Positions 24,751-39,007 of a stretch of DNA of 64,000 nucleotides are shown in pieces; position 1 is the first letter of the stretch, and each line of letters begins with the position of its first letter. Source of the stretch: Polydactylus sextarius (Eukaryota; Chordata; Actinopteri; Polynemidae); the NCBI GenBank assembly GCA_016801845.1, contig CM028928.1:9810327-9874326 (forward strand), in the 5' to 3' direction. The notes below the pieces were generated by a model. That model ran no database searches and was not told where the DNA came from. It saw nothing but the letters and a program-made list of their open reading frames with translations. A program made the position numbers and the translations under genes.

Positions 24751-24820
24751 CCAGGGTTCAAACTCTGAACCATCTTGTTGTGAGGCGACAGTGCTAACCA
24801 CTGCACCACCGCACTGCCCT
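24751..24820 (+). repeat. 3' tail of a teleost interspersed repeat
   Basis: The stretch CCAGGGTTCAAACTCTGAAC, then TTGTTGTGAGGCGACAGTGC and TAACCACTGCACCACCGCAC, is a widely dispersed fish repeat end. It looks like a tRNA tail (GGTTCAAACTC), but no acceptor stem or anticodon arm fits around it. Confidence 0.6.
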
Positions 24821-25804
24821 GTATAATAGGCTACGAGATAATTACTGTCATAGTCGGTAATATTGTTTTCATTACAAGTCCCTCAGTTGGTGACATGTCG
24901 TCTTCTAATTTGCAGCTAAGATAGCACACTGCGTGACCTGCTACTAATAGAAACAATTGTTTCGAACTGTCATCTAGTTGTGCAGACTGCAAGTTGAGGA
25001 TTAACAACTCTTATTTCTTATAAGTATTCAACTCGCTCATACATTTTAAGGAAGTGCATCTCTATTTCCACCTCAGTTGTCATTCAGTGACCACGGACTC
25101 TTTCCTCTGACTTTGCTCTGCTCCTTTATCTGTATGGTTGCATGTATCTCTGTGAGTCACACATTTGTTGGCTACATTCACAGCCTTTAATTGGGTCGCC
25201 TTATTTGTGGATTGTGTACACTCCACTAATTGGCAACAGAAAGGCTGTCACTGGCTGTGAGGAGAACACTGTAGCCATGTCATCTCAATGGAAAGAGAGA
25301 CAGGATGAATGAGACAGGGATAGACAGGGCCTGAAATGAAAGCTAGGAAAATCTGCATGCAAATTAAAGACAAACAAACAATCGTAAATGTGTAAATACA
25401 GGCACATATGCATAGAGGCATCATATAAAAATATAATTAGTTTGGAAATCAATGAGCCCATTTGCAAATGCATGAATTAATCAAAATACAAAACAGACTA
25501 ACTGTGACTGGCATGTTTGTCTTCAGATCAGTTCACTACAACATATATGAAAGACTTTACTCACACAGATATTTGTGTTTTGCTTCCGTGATAACATTTA
25601 TTGCATTTTCCAGTTATGGTTTTGCACTTGGATTAAATTAAACAATGAAAACATAAACAAATACCATCCTTAATTGACATTATAACAGCATATTGGTGCA
25701 TGTATTTAAGTAAAGACAAATTTAGAGATTGAAAACACTAGAATTTTCAATGTGGAGATGTGTGATGGCTATTGAGATTAATTTAAAATTTCATTTTTTT
25801 AGCA

Positions 25805-26751
25805 TGTGACAGCAGTGAAGTTTCAGTTAAAGGTCAAATAGTCAGGAAAAGGTCAGAACTGAGGGGGGGGAAGTGATCACAGTGACTTTGACTGGGGCAT
25901 GATTTTGGAAACTTTCCATAACAGCTTGAGTTAAATCAGAATGGTACAAAAAAATTTAAAAAATAAAAACATTAAAAAAAAAAAAAAAAATGAAAACAAT
26001 TGAGCAGCAGGTCTGTGAACAGAAAAATCACATTTTGGTGAGTGATCAGCAGAAAATTGTCAGGCTAGTTGGATTAGAAGAAAAGGCCGCAGTAAATGAT
26101 AATGACTAATCTTTAAGTTGTGGAAAAATGTGCAGAAAAACAACTCAGAAAGAACAACATGTAGGACATTGAGGAAGGTGGTCTACAAGAGTCCCGTGAG
26201 AGTCCACTCCCATCAGCCAGACATAGAAAAGGCAGCCAAACTGTATAGTTGTAGATTGGAAAAATGCAGCCTGTTCTTATGAATCCAAATTTCTGCTTAG
26301 ACAGCGGATGTTAGGGTCAAAATCTGGCATCAACTGTATGAATCCATGGACCGGACTTGCCTTTTGTCAACAGTGCAGAATGGTGGTGGAATAATGGTGT
26401 AGGAAATGTTTTTGTTGCAAACTTTGGGCAACTCAGTAGCAATCAATCGTCATTTGAATGCAACAGCCGATCTGAGTAATGTTGCTGACAATGTGTATTC
26501 CTTTATGGCCACAATTTACCATCTCGTAATGGGTGCATCCAGAATGATAATGTGTCGTGTCACATGCCAATGATTGTCACTAGAAACGTGAATCCACAAG
26601 AACAGCTGCATAGAATGTGATCAATCGTGTCAACATAGAACTGAATATTTCCAACATGTTGTGGAATCCATGACATGAATAATTGAGGTTGTTTTGAAAT
26701 CAAAATGAGGCCAAAACCAGTATTAGCTTGGTGTTTGTTATCAAGCGCTGA
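25805..26751 (+). mobile_element. Near full-length, inactivated Tc1-like transposon
   Basis: About 940 bp follow the order of a second teleost Tc1-like family: GATCACAGTGACTTTGACTG and GGCATGATT (transposase N-terminus), then TGAGCAGCAGGTCTGTGAAC, ATGAATCCATGGACC, AATCAATCGTCATTTGAATG, TTTATGGCCACAATTTACC, CATGTTGTGGAATCCATGAC and a final AGTATTAGCTTGGTGTTTG. The transposase frame is destroyed by indels, stops and an A-run at about 25974-25990. Roughly 100 bases of the 3' third appear to be missing or scrambled after TGTCGTGTCACATGCC. It lies on the plus strand, antisense to CTNND2, like the fragment at 4173, but belongs to a different Tc1 lineage. The open frame at 26560-26940 (minus) is only its shadow. 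Confidence 0.85.
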
Positions 26752-27536
26752 GTTAGAAAAAATATTTCTTAATTGTACTGACTGTAGATAAAACAAATGA
26801 CAGTATATATATATATATAAACAAACATATATGTATTTAATATATTTGATGTAGTTCGAGAAGTTCTGACATTTTTCTACTAATAAGATATAAACCAGGT
26901 ACAAAATATATTGTCTCTGCATCCGACAGTAGCTTGACATACTGATTTAGGATTACAAAAAGCATCTTTAAGAAGCTTGTGTTTGCTAAATCAAAAACAT
27001 AAATCAAAAAAAAAAAAAAAAAAGCCAAAAACAAATCTCATCCTTTCACTTTATGTCAACTTTGAGGCCACTGTTGACTTTTGTTGCACAGAATCCAATT
27101 AAACAGAAAGCAAGTCAACATGGAGTCCACTACAAAGCACATTTGTGTCCAATGCGCATGTGCATATGAAAATGCTCTCATGTACATTTGTGACCATATA
27201 CTTCCACTATCAGCTTCTTAAGTCCACTGACCACAATTCATTTCATTTCATGTGACATGAAGTGACCATGACACACCGAGGCCACCGTCAAGTAGGTGGC
27301 ACAACTTTACTGCACCACCTGTCAGAGTGTGATGTTTCATATTGTTGTTTACATCTGAAAAATTGCTGTGCTTCCGCCTGAGAAAGAACGAGAGTTGGTT
27401 GTTATCTGTCAGCTTCTTCTCTCCTCTCAGCAATGCATCATTAGGTAGAAACATGGCTCCCAGCCCCCCTTCTGAGTATGATGAAAAAGGAGGCACTGAT
27501 GAAGAAGTGAAGGAGGATGAGAGTGACAAAAAAAAA

Positions 27537-27555
27537 AGAGAGAGAGAGAGAGAGG
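27537..27555 (+). repeat. (AG)n tract
   Basis: An AG run following a 10-A run, within a purine-rich segment from 27475 to 27590. Confidence 0.85.
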
Positions 27556-28110
27556 GAGGAAAAATGGCAGTAGAAGACAGCAGGGGATGAGAGGATAATG
27601 CACACAGAAGATTCAATATTGACAAGGATCCAGAAACAAAGGCTCAGGGAGTAAAGAAATGTAACCGTGGAGAAGGGGAATTCTGAAATAATGTTTTTAT
27701 ATTTAAAACTTTATTCATTTTTTAACTTTTTTGCTAATAATGAAGTTCTGCTTTCCAAAAACAAAGATAGTTTTCAACATGCAGCACTCAGTTGAATGAG
27801 CTGAATAACCTGACAGAGCAAATGTTTCTGCCAAAGTGTTTTTTAGTGTGTATGTGTGAGCACATTGAGGCTGTGAGGGGATTTTTTTCCCCACTAGTGA
27901 GTAATTCAGTCTTGTTCAAAGCTTTACCATCATCCATTTTTCAAACGAGGGTTTTTTTTTCATCATCGCTTTGTTCTTTGTTCTGAAATTTCACTTCAGT
28001 CACAACACCTCAATCAGAATCGATTTCATCGCCAAGTTTTCCAATGTGCAAGGAATATGCTGTCATGCACACACAAGCTAGAAAGCTAAACATTTACATA
28101 ACCAGATGGC

Positions 28111-28150
28111 TACTTTATTGATCCCACCAGGGGAATTATTGGTCAATCAA
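28111..28150 (+). repeat. Fish retroelement-type end (TACTTTATTGATCCC motif)
   Basis: TACTTTATTGATCCCACCAG plus GGGAATTATT is the terminal motif of an abundant teleost repeat. The A-rich sequence up to about 28500 may belong to the same copy, but I cannot set its end. Confidence 0.5.
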
Positions 28151-31100
28151 TTTATTCCATTTCATCCTTAAAGAATATTAACAACAAGAAATTAATTTCA
28201 AAAGATAAAATGAAATGGAGTAAGTATTTAGAAGGAGTTAGTAGAAAATCTGCAACAAAAATATCAATACATGTACGTGTTTATGTATTTATACTACAAA
28301 AAAAAGAATCAATTTGAGCTGTCATATGTGTGTGTGTGTGTGTCTGAGTGTGCCTTTATGAGCCCAGTATCCTTTTGTAACTCTGTCACCTGCTGAGGGA
28401 GTTGTTCATGGTGGAGGTTACCCATAGTGCAATGCTTTGTCAGTAATCATGGGGGGGTTGATGACTCACTGTCATCTCTTTGATGCACGGCACCACAGGC
28501 CCTTTGTCTTTCTATTCCTCTGCAAGAAAGTAAAGGTGACGGATAAACAAGCATTGAAAAGTAAGGCAAAATAAATAAATAAACAAAATAACAGAACATA
28601 AGAGCAGTATAAAAATGTTCTGTGTTTTAATATTCACCGTGCACTAGAAATTATGGGGAGATGAGAGGATTTGAGAGATGACAATAGACATATAGTAGGA
28701 GAGAAAGATGGAGAAGGGGGTAGTTGGTGGGGGCTATAAAGAATGTCTGCTTTAGATGCAGTTTGTCCCTTACATTTGTCATCTGACATCATCCCTCACA
28801 CTCAGCAGTTTTAGCGGAGAGGGACTGCTGTGTGCTTCCCTCTCAAGAGGTGGGGAAAGCATACACACATCCGCGCACACAAAACACACAAATGCACACG
28901 CATCTCCATAATGCTGAACAAAAGTTTCAGGATTAACTGTCGTTAAAAGCAAATATGGAGATGCTTCTGCAATACTGTGTGAAACTGGACTTTCATGCTC
29001 TGACAGTAGCAACCACTTTATCAAAAACTCAATCCATGCATATTATGTTTTAATTGTTAGTCACAGACACACAAAAAGAGCTTCAATAGACTAAAGCAAA
29101 GCTGCCCAAACTAACCATTGAGTTTTTTTTCATACAACCAGCAGCCTTAACAGTCTCTCTGCTCCTCAGTTTAGCCATTCAAATAGTCCTCTTTGTATAG
29201 AAAATAACACTGAATATTCCAACAGCTCAATGGATACAATTTGCCAAAGGTGACAACTACACAATGCTTGAAAAATGGACTGGGAGGGCCCCAAAATAAA
29301 TACACTTAGAAAGTTAACAGAATTATTTCTAACAGTAAAGACAGAGTATAAAGGAAAACTAATCGCCTGTCGTACACAACGGTATCTATTTCATCCCTCG
29401 CATCCTGCCAATGTCTTCTGTGTTGCCATATACCAACAATATTACAAGGGTAAATATGTTATGAAGGAAACAACGCTGCAACTGGATCACATTTTCTGTT
29501 AACATAATGAGGACATGTTAACGTAACTGTCTGACAAGCTGGAAATGCGTTGCTGAAGGTATCACTAAAGTATTCAGACAATCTCACAATGAGATTATGA
29601 TATCCACATGTTCCGCCTGAAGCCAAACTCTTCTGTGGTTCTGCTTACCTTGACTCAGACCCAGGAAGTTAATGTACATTTAACCTGATGCCTGCCGCCA
29701 TTAATAAATGTAACACTTGTATATAACACTAATATAATCCAACCAGTGATTTCATTTCCTACAGAACATATTTGCTGTTGCAGTTTAGTTGTATATAAAT
29801 ATAATTTCTAGGACACATGGCTGCTCCTTGGGGGATGCAGCAAGTAGAGAGAAACAGTATCACAATGTCTGAACAAACTGTCATCTAATCACTGTGTTTT
29901 ATGACTTCTCATATGTCTTGTGACTGGCTGTTAGAGATTACGGCATTATTGATCAAACCTGTCAAAAGTCTACGGGAAAATTACAGTCTGAACATTTCCT
30001 CAGCTGCCAGCCCCTTGTGGAAAGAGGTGAAGCTTTGCAAAAATCGCTTCATAGGCTTTTAGATCTTGCACGGTCTCTTTGCAATCTAGTTTGCTCAAAT
30101 AGTTGATCCTGTGTAGGGAGAAGAAATATAATTTCATAAATCCTCTCTAAATTAAAACATGAAGGAGTGGGTATTGATACAAGTGAGTTTTAATCCTGCT
30201 GTGAACAGGGACGGAAGTGAGCTCTGGAAAATATAAATAATACTGCAGAATTAAGACACAGTCCATTGTATACACAGCACAGCTCCATCACACATACTCA
30301 CCTACATGAACACACACCACCTGATACAGTATAAAGGCATAAAAAGATATATTCTGTAGCACATACACAAACACACATACACACTGTCAGTGTGAGGATC
30401 TCAGGTGAATTTTCACTACATTCCTTTCCTTACTTTTCTTTTTTTCAAATGTTGTTTCCTAAACCTCCATAAATGCACTATAACATTCATGAGCCAATAA
30501 ATGACCTTCAAGCATACTCCAGCTTTGTGAGGAAAAATAAAAAGTAAACAAAAGCCATTGCAATAAATCTGTTTTATTCTGAGTGGATGGTTGACTCTGA
30601 TGCTCCGTGCTGGGTTATTGCTTTGCAAACCCAGCTGAAGCTGATATATGGAACAGGTGGAGATAGTTGAGTCAGGTCGTTGATAGGTTTATTGAAATGT
30701 CACTGTGAGTTGTGCACGTGCACACACTCCATCCTTGCTATCGGGAAGAGGACTTGGCTTAAATAGGTGTGTTATGGTATATATGTACTATATACTAGTG
30801 TTGTCTTTATGTCAGAAATAAGTTAAATAGAATTTATATAGAATTCATGCTGAATTTGTGGTTTTAAAGACATTTATGCCTTTATCTACTATTGGGCTAC
30901 TAGTTCAACTGGTTAGGTTTGTTACCCAAGAACTTAGGTTTACAAGAGAGACTCCAATCAAGTGTTTTTTAATTTTGATATCCGGAGGTGTGACCTCAGT
31001 CCTGTCTCAGCACCCCACTAAAGAAGAGGTCGCATCAGAATAAATAAATGGTCAAGTCTATGACTCTATCATACCTACACAACTGCAGGTGGAGCTTTTT

Positions 31101-34100
31101 TGTTTTGTTTAACCAATTTAAGATCATCAGGGCAGCGGGGAACTAGACCTTATGGATCACCACATATATTAACATATAGCACTGAACATATGCTTGAATG
31201 AACAAACTCAATGTTTCTTTTCTAAATGAATACACATTTCAGTAGAATTACTCTCCGTTTATTGTCTGCATTTTTTTTTTTTTTTTTTTACAGGACAAAA
31301 ATATCTGTGTTCCTAGGCTACAATTATGGTAACTTGCTGTACAAAAATGCGCTTCCATTATTACAGTCTCTTGCCGATGGTTTTGTTTACTAAAGTGATT
31401 AAAAAGTTACATTTACTCAGTCTTGTTTGGGTACTTTTAGAGGCACACAGTAATGGCCGCGCTGCAAATGTGGGAAAAGCAATAGACTGTTTAAGCTGTT
31501 AGCTTGTATAAACTAAAAACTCTTCAATATAATGATCCTTCTGCGTCATTCTATCCACATCAGTGTAAGCAGGTCTCACCCACATTCAATAGTGGTACTG
31601 TGCTATTAAGTATACCTTTTTTAGCTTATTTTAATTTACTATAATTTTTCTATTTACATGATTGTAGGCACTCCGTTTGTTACATTCATTTTAAATCACC
31701 ATAACATTGTGATAAAATCACATTTCTCTGTCATATTTCTAGATTTAAGTGGCCAATAAGGGTTAAAGCCATAATTTCCAGTCTGATAGATATGAGATGC
31801 CAGTTGAAAAGCAAAATTGGTTAAGGAGCTGAATGATGTGATTACCCTCACCTCACTTCTGCACCTCTCCTATAGCAGGAGAGGAGAGATTAGGTGCAAA
31901 GAGCTCCCTTTAAGACCTCTGTTATCTAATTGAGAGCTGGATGGAAAGCACTTTAGCTTTTAGCATTTGCTCCTTTAGACAATAAGAGCCTGAGACTCAT
32001 ACGAGATTAAACACACATCTGTGCGCATTATTTTGCACATTGTACAGGGAGGCAATAGGCCTTTGGGTCGACTGCATTTCAAGTTTTGCAAAACTGAGAT
32101 TCTATCTGTTTATTTTCCTTTTCAGTTCCTCTCTTTTCCATTCATTGCCAACGCACCCGTCCTGCACCTCTGTGCAAATTCACATATCCTTGAGTTGCAT
32201 ATCCATTAATATTCTTTAGTACTATCTGTCACTGTTTGAGAGAAAAAAACATTGTTTTTGATTTGCAATCTGTGATCTGGCAGTGTTTGTGTTTCATATT
32301 TCTATGGTATATACAACAATCTACTTTATCATTTTCATCCCCATCCTCTGCCATCCAATATTTTTTGTCACTTTCTTTACCCCACTTCAACTATGCCAAC
32401 TATGGCATAAATGCATTTTGTGATTTAGCACTACACAACTAAAATGTTTAAGATAAAAACAAAGTTCTGGACTCTTTCCTCTGGAATCTTTCCCTTCGAC
32501 TGCCTCCATTTCCTTATTTACTTCCATTCATTCATTGATCTTTTCTTGAGTTTCTTCCTTCTGATACACTTTCAATATTTCAACACTGCACATCATTGGA
32601 TTGTTCCTTTGTTGTTTCCTTGGCGCTAAGCTACTTCTGTTTGTACTGAGGTCAATAACGGGACAATAAAAATGTGTTCAGATGTGTCTTTGCTGCAGTA
32701 GATGAGCTACAGTTGCTGGAAATTTTTTCTCCTAAAGTTTGTGTTGGGGATTATCCATATGTAAACAATGGACCTAAGCCTTTAGACAGTGAGTGTGTAT
32801 GTGTGTGCGTGTGTGTTAAAGGGAGAGAGAAAGTAAGGAGAGGCAGAGAGATTTGGTACGTGTAGGATGCTGTAAGATTTTATGTTATCCAGGACTCTCT
32901 CAGGAGAGCCTATGAGCCATAAAAGTCAGAGACTTCATTAGGGTGTAACAGGAAGGGAAAGGGAGATGGATGACATGCAACATATTGTCTCTCACGCACA
33001 CACAGATGTCAGCAAGATTCCTGCTGGACACAAATATACATATGCAACACTCAGAATGAAATGCCAACAAGGCAATCTGGGAGACGCATACAGTATGTAT
33101 TTCAGCAAAGCATTATGGGTAGCTCACTGCACCCATTCACTCTTGACTAGCAACAACAACAAAAAATAAAAATAAAATAAGCCCATGTCACTGAGGCTGA
33201 AGCTCCCATCCTTCAGAAATGACTTGCTGTGTTGTTGATAAAATGTAGAGTGACACATGGTGCTGTGCGCTGGCTTAGCTTCGGCCCACGGGGCAAACAC
33301 TCGGTCTACACCTCAGTCACATCTTTCTGTCTCTGTGTCTGAGTCACACACTGTCATACTCCTCACTTGTTCGCTTTCTCCCTCTTCAACTACCCACTGT
33401 CTACCTTACCCTCCCATCTCTCCCTACGTCAGAACTCTCCCAAAATGCAAAATCAACTTTCTCATAGCTTCATAGTCCATTCTAATTAAGGTCTTTTTTC
33501 CTTTTTTTCCATGTCATCTTTCTCAAACAGCATAAGCTTTTGCTTTGGTTTCTACAGCTGTGTCCTTTAAATTATTCCTACAACACTCTCCAATGGTCAG
33601 GTTGTAATAAAAAACATGTTATCACCCTGTCTGTATTTACGGGATGTAACAGCATGGCAATCTAGTTTGTGTGCGACAGAGCAGAGGCACAGAGAAACTA
33701 ACAGAAACAGTAAAGATGAAGGGATGGAGGGCAATGAGGAAGGGTGGTGGAAACCAGGTGCAATATTGTGGGGGCAAAGGTAAGAAAACATGATGGCTTG
33801 AGAGCTGAGGAAAGGTGAGGAGAAAGTAAAGAGTCCCGACACTGAGCTCAGGTGTTACAGTGCCGTTGTTGCAGCCCCACACTCAAAACATCAGTTCATC
33901 TTTGTCAAGCTGCTCACACAGTTAACACTTCCACTCTTTCATTTGTGCATCTGAGCATGTGCATGTATACGTGTTTGCACGTGTCACATCTGCGTCTGCT
34001 TTTGATTGCTCCACTTTCTCAATGTGGCCTAATTGGTTGTTTCAATGAGCAAATGTCAGTGGAAATTCTAGGTTGGAGTTAATTATCATTGACTGATCAG

Positions 34101-34157
34101 TGACAGACCTCCAATTATAGCCGGTTTCACATCAACATATGCCATCTGACTTGAAAG

Positions 34158-34178
34158 AAAAAAAAAAAAAAAAAAAAA
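34158..34178 (+). repeat. Poly(A) run, 21 bases
   Basis: A homopolymer. Similar 17-24 base A or T runs occur at 23982, 24637, 31271, 48251 and 58301. Confidence 0.9.
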
Positions 34179-36429
34179 CGCTGCATCATTTGAAAAATAG
34201 CAACAAAAATCTGAGAGAGAGAGTGCTTGAGATGTAGTCCCACCTGTGAAAAAGAAATATTTGACTTGAGAGCCAGCTGGGTGAGAGTGCGGCCGTGGTT
34301 TTAACAGCTTGTTGAAATCATCAGTCATGGGCAGCACTGATGGCCAATTAACACACTCAGAGCTGCTAGTCATAAGTGGCTGTGCACATAGCACAGCTGT
34401 AGGAGGACATTTGTTGAAGTCCACCTACTAGGAGTCCCTTTTTATTTCTAAAATGTGCATCTTAGCATGGAAGAAGTCACAATGCAGACAATCGCTGGTC
34501 TGTTTTATTCCAATTATGTCTACAGGCAGTGTTTTTACTGTCATTTGTTATACAGGTGTCTCCTGCTCTTTATAACTCACTCGTCTCATTCACCTAACTA
34601 TTTTCTTTGAAATATACTTGTGCTATGATTGTCTTTGACAGCACAATCAGGCTACTCTTGCTCAGCACCGGAGAAGCTGTGAGCTGCAAATTTCCACCCA
34701 GTGTACAGGCCTATTGGGTTAAAGCAACATCGTTTACCTCGACCTACAGACAACTACTCAACAGATTTTGATCTTTATCAAAATTTTTAGAACACCCTCC
34801 GACAAAGCATCGATTAGCACCTGGAGGATACAGTAAGTATCTTTGAGAAGAATACACACACAAATATTCCCACAATATGTAGTCACACCTGTTCGAAATG
34901 TGTTAGCTTGGCCCACAATTGTGCCCAGTAAAGTTCCTCTACAGTGATAGATACTGAATCTCAGAGACAGATGATAAATTAAAGGACAAAACTGAGATAA
35001 AGTGTTTTAGTTAGGTGTTGGGCCACAATGTGCTTACAGGAAAGCTTGGCACCGTTTCTACAAATCTCTACTGGAGGGATGAAACACCATTTTACCAAAA
35101 GATAAGTCCCTAACATATAGTGTTTTGATGATGGTGGTGGCAAGTGTCAGACATGTTGGTAAAAAAAAATCCCCTAGGTGTACAAAATGATTCACATCAT
35201 TTTCAGACCCAGTTAGTTCTTGTTCCCTATAAATGGGCAACATTATAATCCTGGAGGAGACCACTCCAAACGATAAAGGTGATCACTCAGAACACAACTT
35301 TGTATTGATTTGCAGTGACCTTTCCTTCTAAGGGGGTAAATGGATCCAAACAATACCAGCAAAATGTTCCAGTGGTCAATTGGTGTATACTACAAACTTT
35401 TTCCACATCTCTATAAAAATGTTTCTGTAGATTTCACAAAACAGAACTCTCAAGTGTGCACTAATGTTTGCCCCTCCACCCCCTCCACTAACTGCACTGC
35501 AAACCCTGAATTACAGATTCACTTAAGTATGCCATGCTGAGTCCTGCAGTAATATTTCATTAATCACCAACATTAAGCTAGTCTAATAGTAGTAACAGTA
35601 AGCAGCTAACAGTTATGCCAAAAGCTTGCCTTTTAGCGTCAGCATGTGCACCACATAGCTGTTAGTTTATTCAAACAGTGGCTAGACGTCCTCATTTTCC
35701 CAGTCACACTGAATATATCGTCACATTTCATGTCGCATGTTTCAGTTTCCCATAACTGTTTCCTGTTTCCAGTAACTGTTTCAAGCTTTACAGACGACAT
35801 TTACAGGCAAAGATGTGTTGAGTACTTTCAAAATAAAGGCAACAGAAGCTCTGTTTTGATTAATAAAGTTTCTGATATACAGATCTTTCCCAACGTCCAA
35901 ATGCCAATTTAAGCTTCTGCCATCTGTGCCCCCAAAACTAACCCTCTCTTAAAGTCGTTCTCTTACCATCTTGAAACAATATCATAATTGTATCATGCAG
36001 TGCACCTGTGTGGAAATATCTGCATATCATTTTATTTTTCCATTTCACATTTATTCAGATTTTTCCTTTCAATTTGTCACATGCCTATACGTCTCGTGTC
36101 TCCCAGAAAATGACAGGAAGAGATTTACTTTTCTCTCTTTTTGGTTCACTTCTCTCTGTGGTTTCCACATTTCCAGACTGCTGGCTCCTTTGCTATGCTT
36201 CAAGTGATCTACAGACTGAGTTTTAAATGTTTAATGCCACGTTGACAGACTTGGTCCCCAACCATCTATCTGGGTGGGCCTAAGAAGGCTGGTGCAGGGT
36301 GAATGCCTCACCTTTCAGAGGCAGATTACAGATGCACACAGGCCCTGATCAAGAGCTCCAGAAGGTGAGGGAATAAATCTCCCTTGACGGGGAGGTTGTG
36401 TTAGCCTTTATACCCCATATCGCAATGGA

Positions 36430-37080
36430 GGTGAAGGGGCAAAGTTGGTTTGAGGCAGGCTACCTGAGGGAGAGTGCAAAGCAACAGGGGAGGATAACAT
36501 GACAGTGGGAGAGAGAAAAATATATGTAAGAAGAGACTGAAGAGAGCTGAATAATAACAGCGAGAGTCTAACAGACAGATTGAGATGAGTGAAAGAGGAA
36601 GATTGGAAAGAATTATAGGCACGGGAAAGAAGAGATCAGCAAGTACCGAGCAGTTTTGAGAAACTCATTACACAGCATGGTGAAAAATCAAGCAAATAAA
36701 AATGAGGTTAAAATCAGAGGAAATGAGGAGTAAAAAGTGACAGATGACAAGCAAGGTACCAGAATCCTTTTTAAACAGGGTTGTATCACGGACACATAAG
36801 AGAGAATGACATCAACAAGGGAAGTGATGGGAAGTGAAAAAAACAGGAGAAAGCGAGACACTAAAAGACAGAAAACAAGCAATATTGAATGGAATCTGGA
36901 GAGAGCCAGAGGGTGGGAAACAATGGAGGGATGAAAGGATGAGGTAGAGAGGGGGATACAGGGTGGAACAGCCAGCAGAGGGGAAAAATAAGGAGATTTA
37001 GGCTGGAGTTACCCAAGGGTAGGGCCAGGAGGGGAAGAAGACAGAAAATGAATTGAAAGAGACAGAAAAGTACATTTTTT
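36430..37080 (+). repeat. Long purine-rich, strand-asymmetric block
   Basis: Over about 650 bases the plus strand is dominated by A and G (AGAGAG, GGAGAA, GAAAAA type words), with few pyrimidine runs. A second such block lies at 37740-38000. It is not a simple tandem repeat. The minus-strand open frames here are serine/leucine/phenylalanine-rich artefacts of this composition. Confidence 0.7.
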
Positions 37081-38746
37081 TAGAACATCTCTGACATTTA
37101 CATTTAGGCCAGACTGGGTATGGCTACTACCATGGGCATATCCCACAGATGGCATGACATTTCTACCCCAAAGAAACAGAAATAATAGCAAATGAGTTTT
37201 TGCCCACTATCACCACTAAAATATTCAAGAACCAGTCCAGAAACACAGTTTAAAAGGCAATTCATGTAATGTATGATGACACAGCTTGTCAAAACAGTTA
37301 ATCAGTCACAGAAGAGAGGAATAGGGAAATGAGCCACACCTCGATTTTCCTCTCTCTATCTTTATATATAAAATGCATAAGAATCAAGGTAATTTCCCAA
37401 GCTAAATGAATGTATATTTAGGGGGACTTATGGGGGGGACTGTTGCATTTATTCATCCATCAGAGGAATTTAAGATTGAAGGACAGTTTCTAAAAGACTA
37501 GAAACAACAGAGATGTCCGACACAAGTTAATGGGAAAATGATATCAAATCATACAAAACACATTTCATTTGCCTGCCGCCTACGAGCTACTGGCAGCAAG
37601 AGATTTAAGCACAAAGTAATGATTGACACATTTAGCACAATTTCTATGGCAACCACAAATTACTTCACCGTAAACAACGACAATGACAACGACAACAGCA
37701 ACAGCGTCAAATGCAAGCAAACTCATTAGAGATGGTTAGATGCACATCTCCAACTGCCGCAAAGGACGACGGGAAGAGGGAAGGGGTGGGGAGGGCACAG
37801 GGGTATGATGCATTTGCAACACCAAGTCTCATTTATCCCATATAGACAGAATCCACTGAGAGAATGAAACACGAGAATGAATGATGAGTGGAAGTGCAAC
37901 GGAGCAATAAGGGAATAAAGCAAGAAAGAGTGAGAAAACAAAAGCAAAGACTGAGAGAAAGGGAGAGCGAAAGAGAGATGGAGCGATGTGCCTTATTTCT
38001 GAGACAACTCCAATGACAGAGTCATTCTTCATTAGCCAGTCTCTTTACAGTGTATATGTCAACCCTGGCGGCCAGACAACTGCAGAGGAGTGTGATCATA
38101 ATTTATCTGTTTAGAATGCTGAAGGGAGAAGGCTACAATGTCATGCAAAGCTGTTAGCCGAGTATTCCTGCTGTGCTGTGCAGTGTAGTGTAGTGACATA
38201 TTACACCGAATGTGACTACCGAGATAACTGAAGTCAAAAATAAACTTCGCAGAACAGTATATGGAGATGTAATGTTGCATATAGTGTGCACAAAGCCATA
38301 CATCATGTGTGGGAGACATAATGCTATATAATACACTAGAAATATGAGCGTGTGTATGCCTCATAAAAACAAGTCTACCACTGCAAGAGTTATAATAATC
38401 AACACAACTCATTTCTATTCCTTCCTTTTTTATAAACTAAAAATGATGCAGTGCACTTTCACTGTTGATCTTGGATATGAATTGAAGAAATAAATTGTAT
38501 TTTGTGTTGACATATTAAAAGTTTTTGCCCTTTTAATTGTCAAGAGATGAAACTTGTGTATTTTATCATGCGATATGTGACTGGGCAATGTATCAAAATA
38601 TAAGACACGGTGATGAAATTATCTTGACTTGACGCAAAAGGTGTCACACTGATTGGTACCAGACTTTATAGTCAGCATAATGTATGTTGTGCAGCAGTAA
38701 GTGACTAAACTGTACTCTGACATGGGTTTTCCTATAGGTTGTGGGA

Positions 38747-38770
38747 ATATATATATATATATATATATAT
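38747..38770 (+). repeat. (AT)12 microsatellite
   Basis: A pure AT run of 24 bases. Confidence 0.95.
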
Positions 38771-39007
38771 TTCATCAAAGTGGGGTTACAGGACTCAATT
38801 TAAATGGTCAGTCAGTAACATTTTATTGCAGATTCACAGGCAGGATAACACATTTCCTCGAGTGTGTCCATGAGGGAATGTGCAATCTGATAAATGCAGT
38901 CAGTTCAAAGCAGCACAGTCGTCAACAAAGGGTTAGTAGAAAGAGGTTTGACAGGAGAAAGCAAATGAGTAACACTTCTATGCTCCCACAACAATTATCA
39001 CACAAGT

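Noticed and set aside
24751..24820. tRNA gene
   Set aside because: Only a tRNA-tail-like motif is present; no cloverleaf can be drawn, and the sequence matches a dispersed repeat end.
26560..26940. 126-codon minus-strand open frame
   Set aside because: It is the antisense of the dead Tc1-like copy plus an AT-rich flank.
27342..27590. Acidic, Lys/Glu-rich plus-strand open frame following a CTCTCAG acceptor-like site
   Set aside because: The frame is carried by GAA/GAG-rich and AG-repeat DNA; no donor and no family match.
29640..29700. Donor-like CAAG|GTAAGC on the minus strand
   Set aside because: No polypyrimidine tract or acceptor upstream within exon distance.
36300..36365. Exon-like 43-nt segment with a GTGAGG donor (minus)
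   Set aside because: Weak acceptor, length not a multiple of three, next to the purine-rich block.
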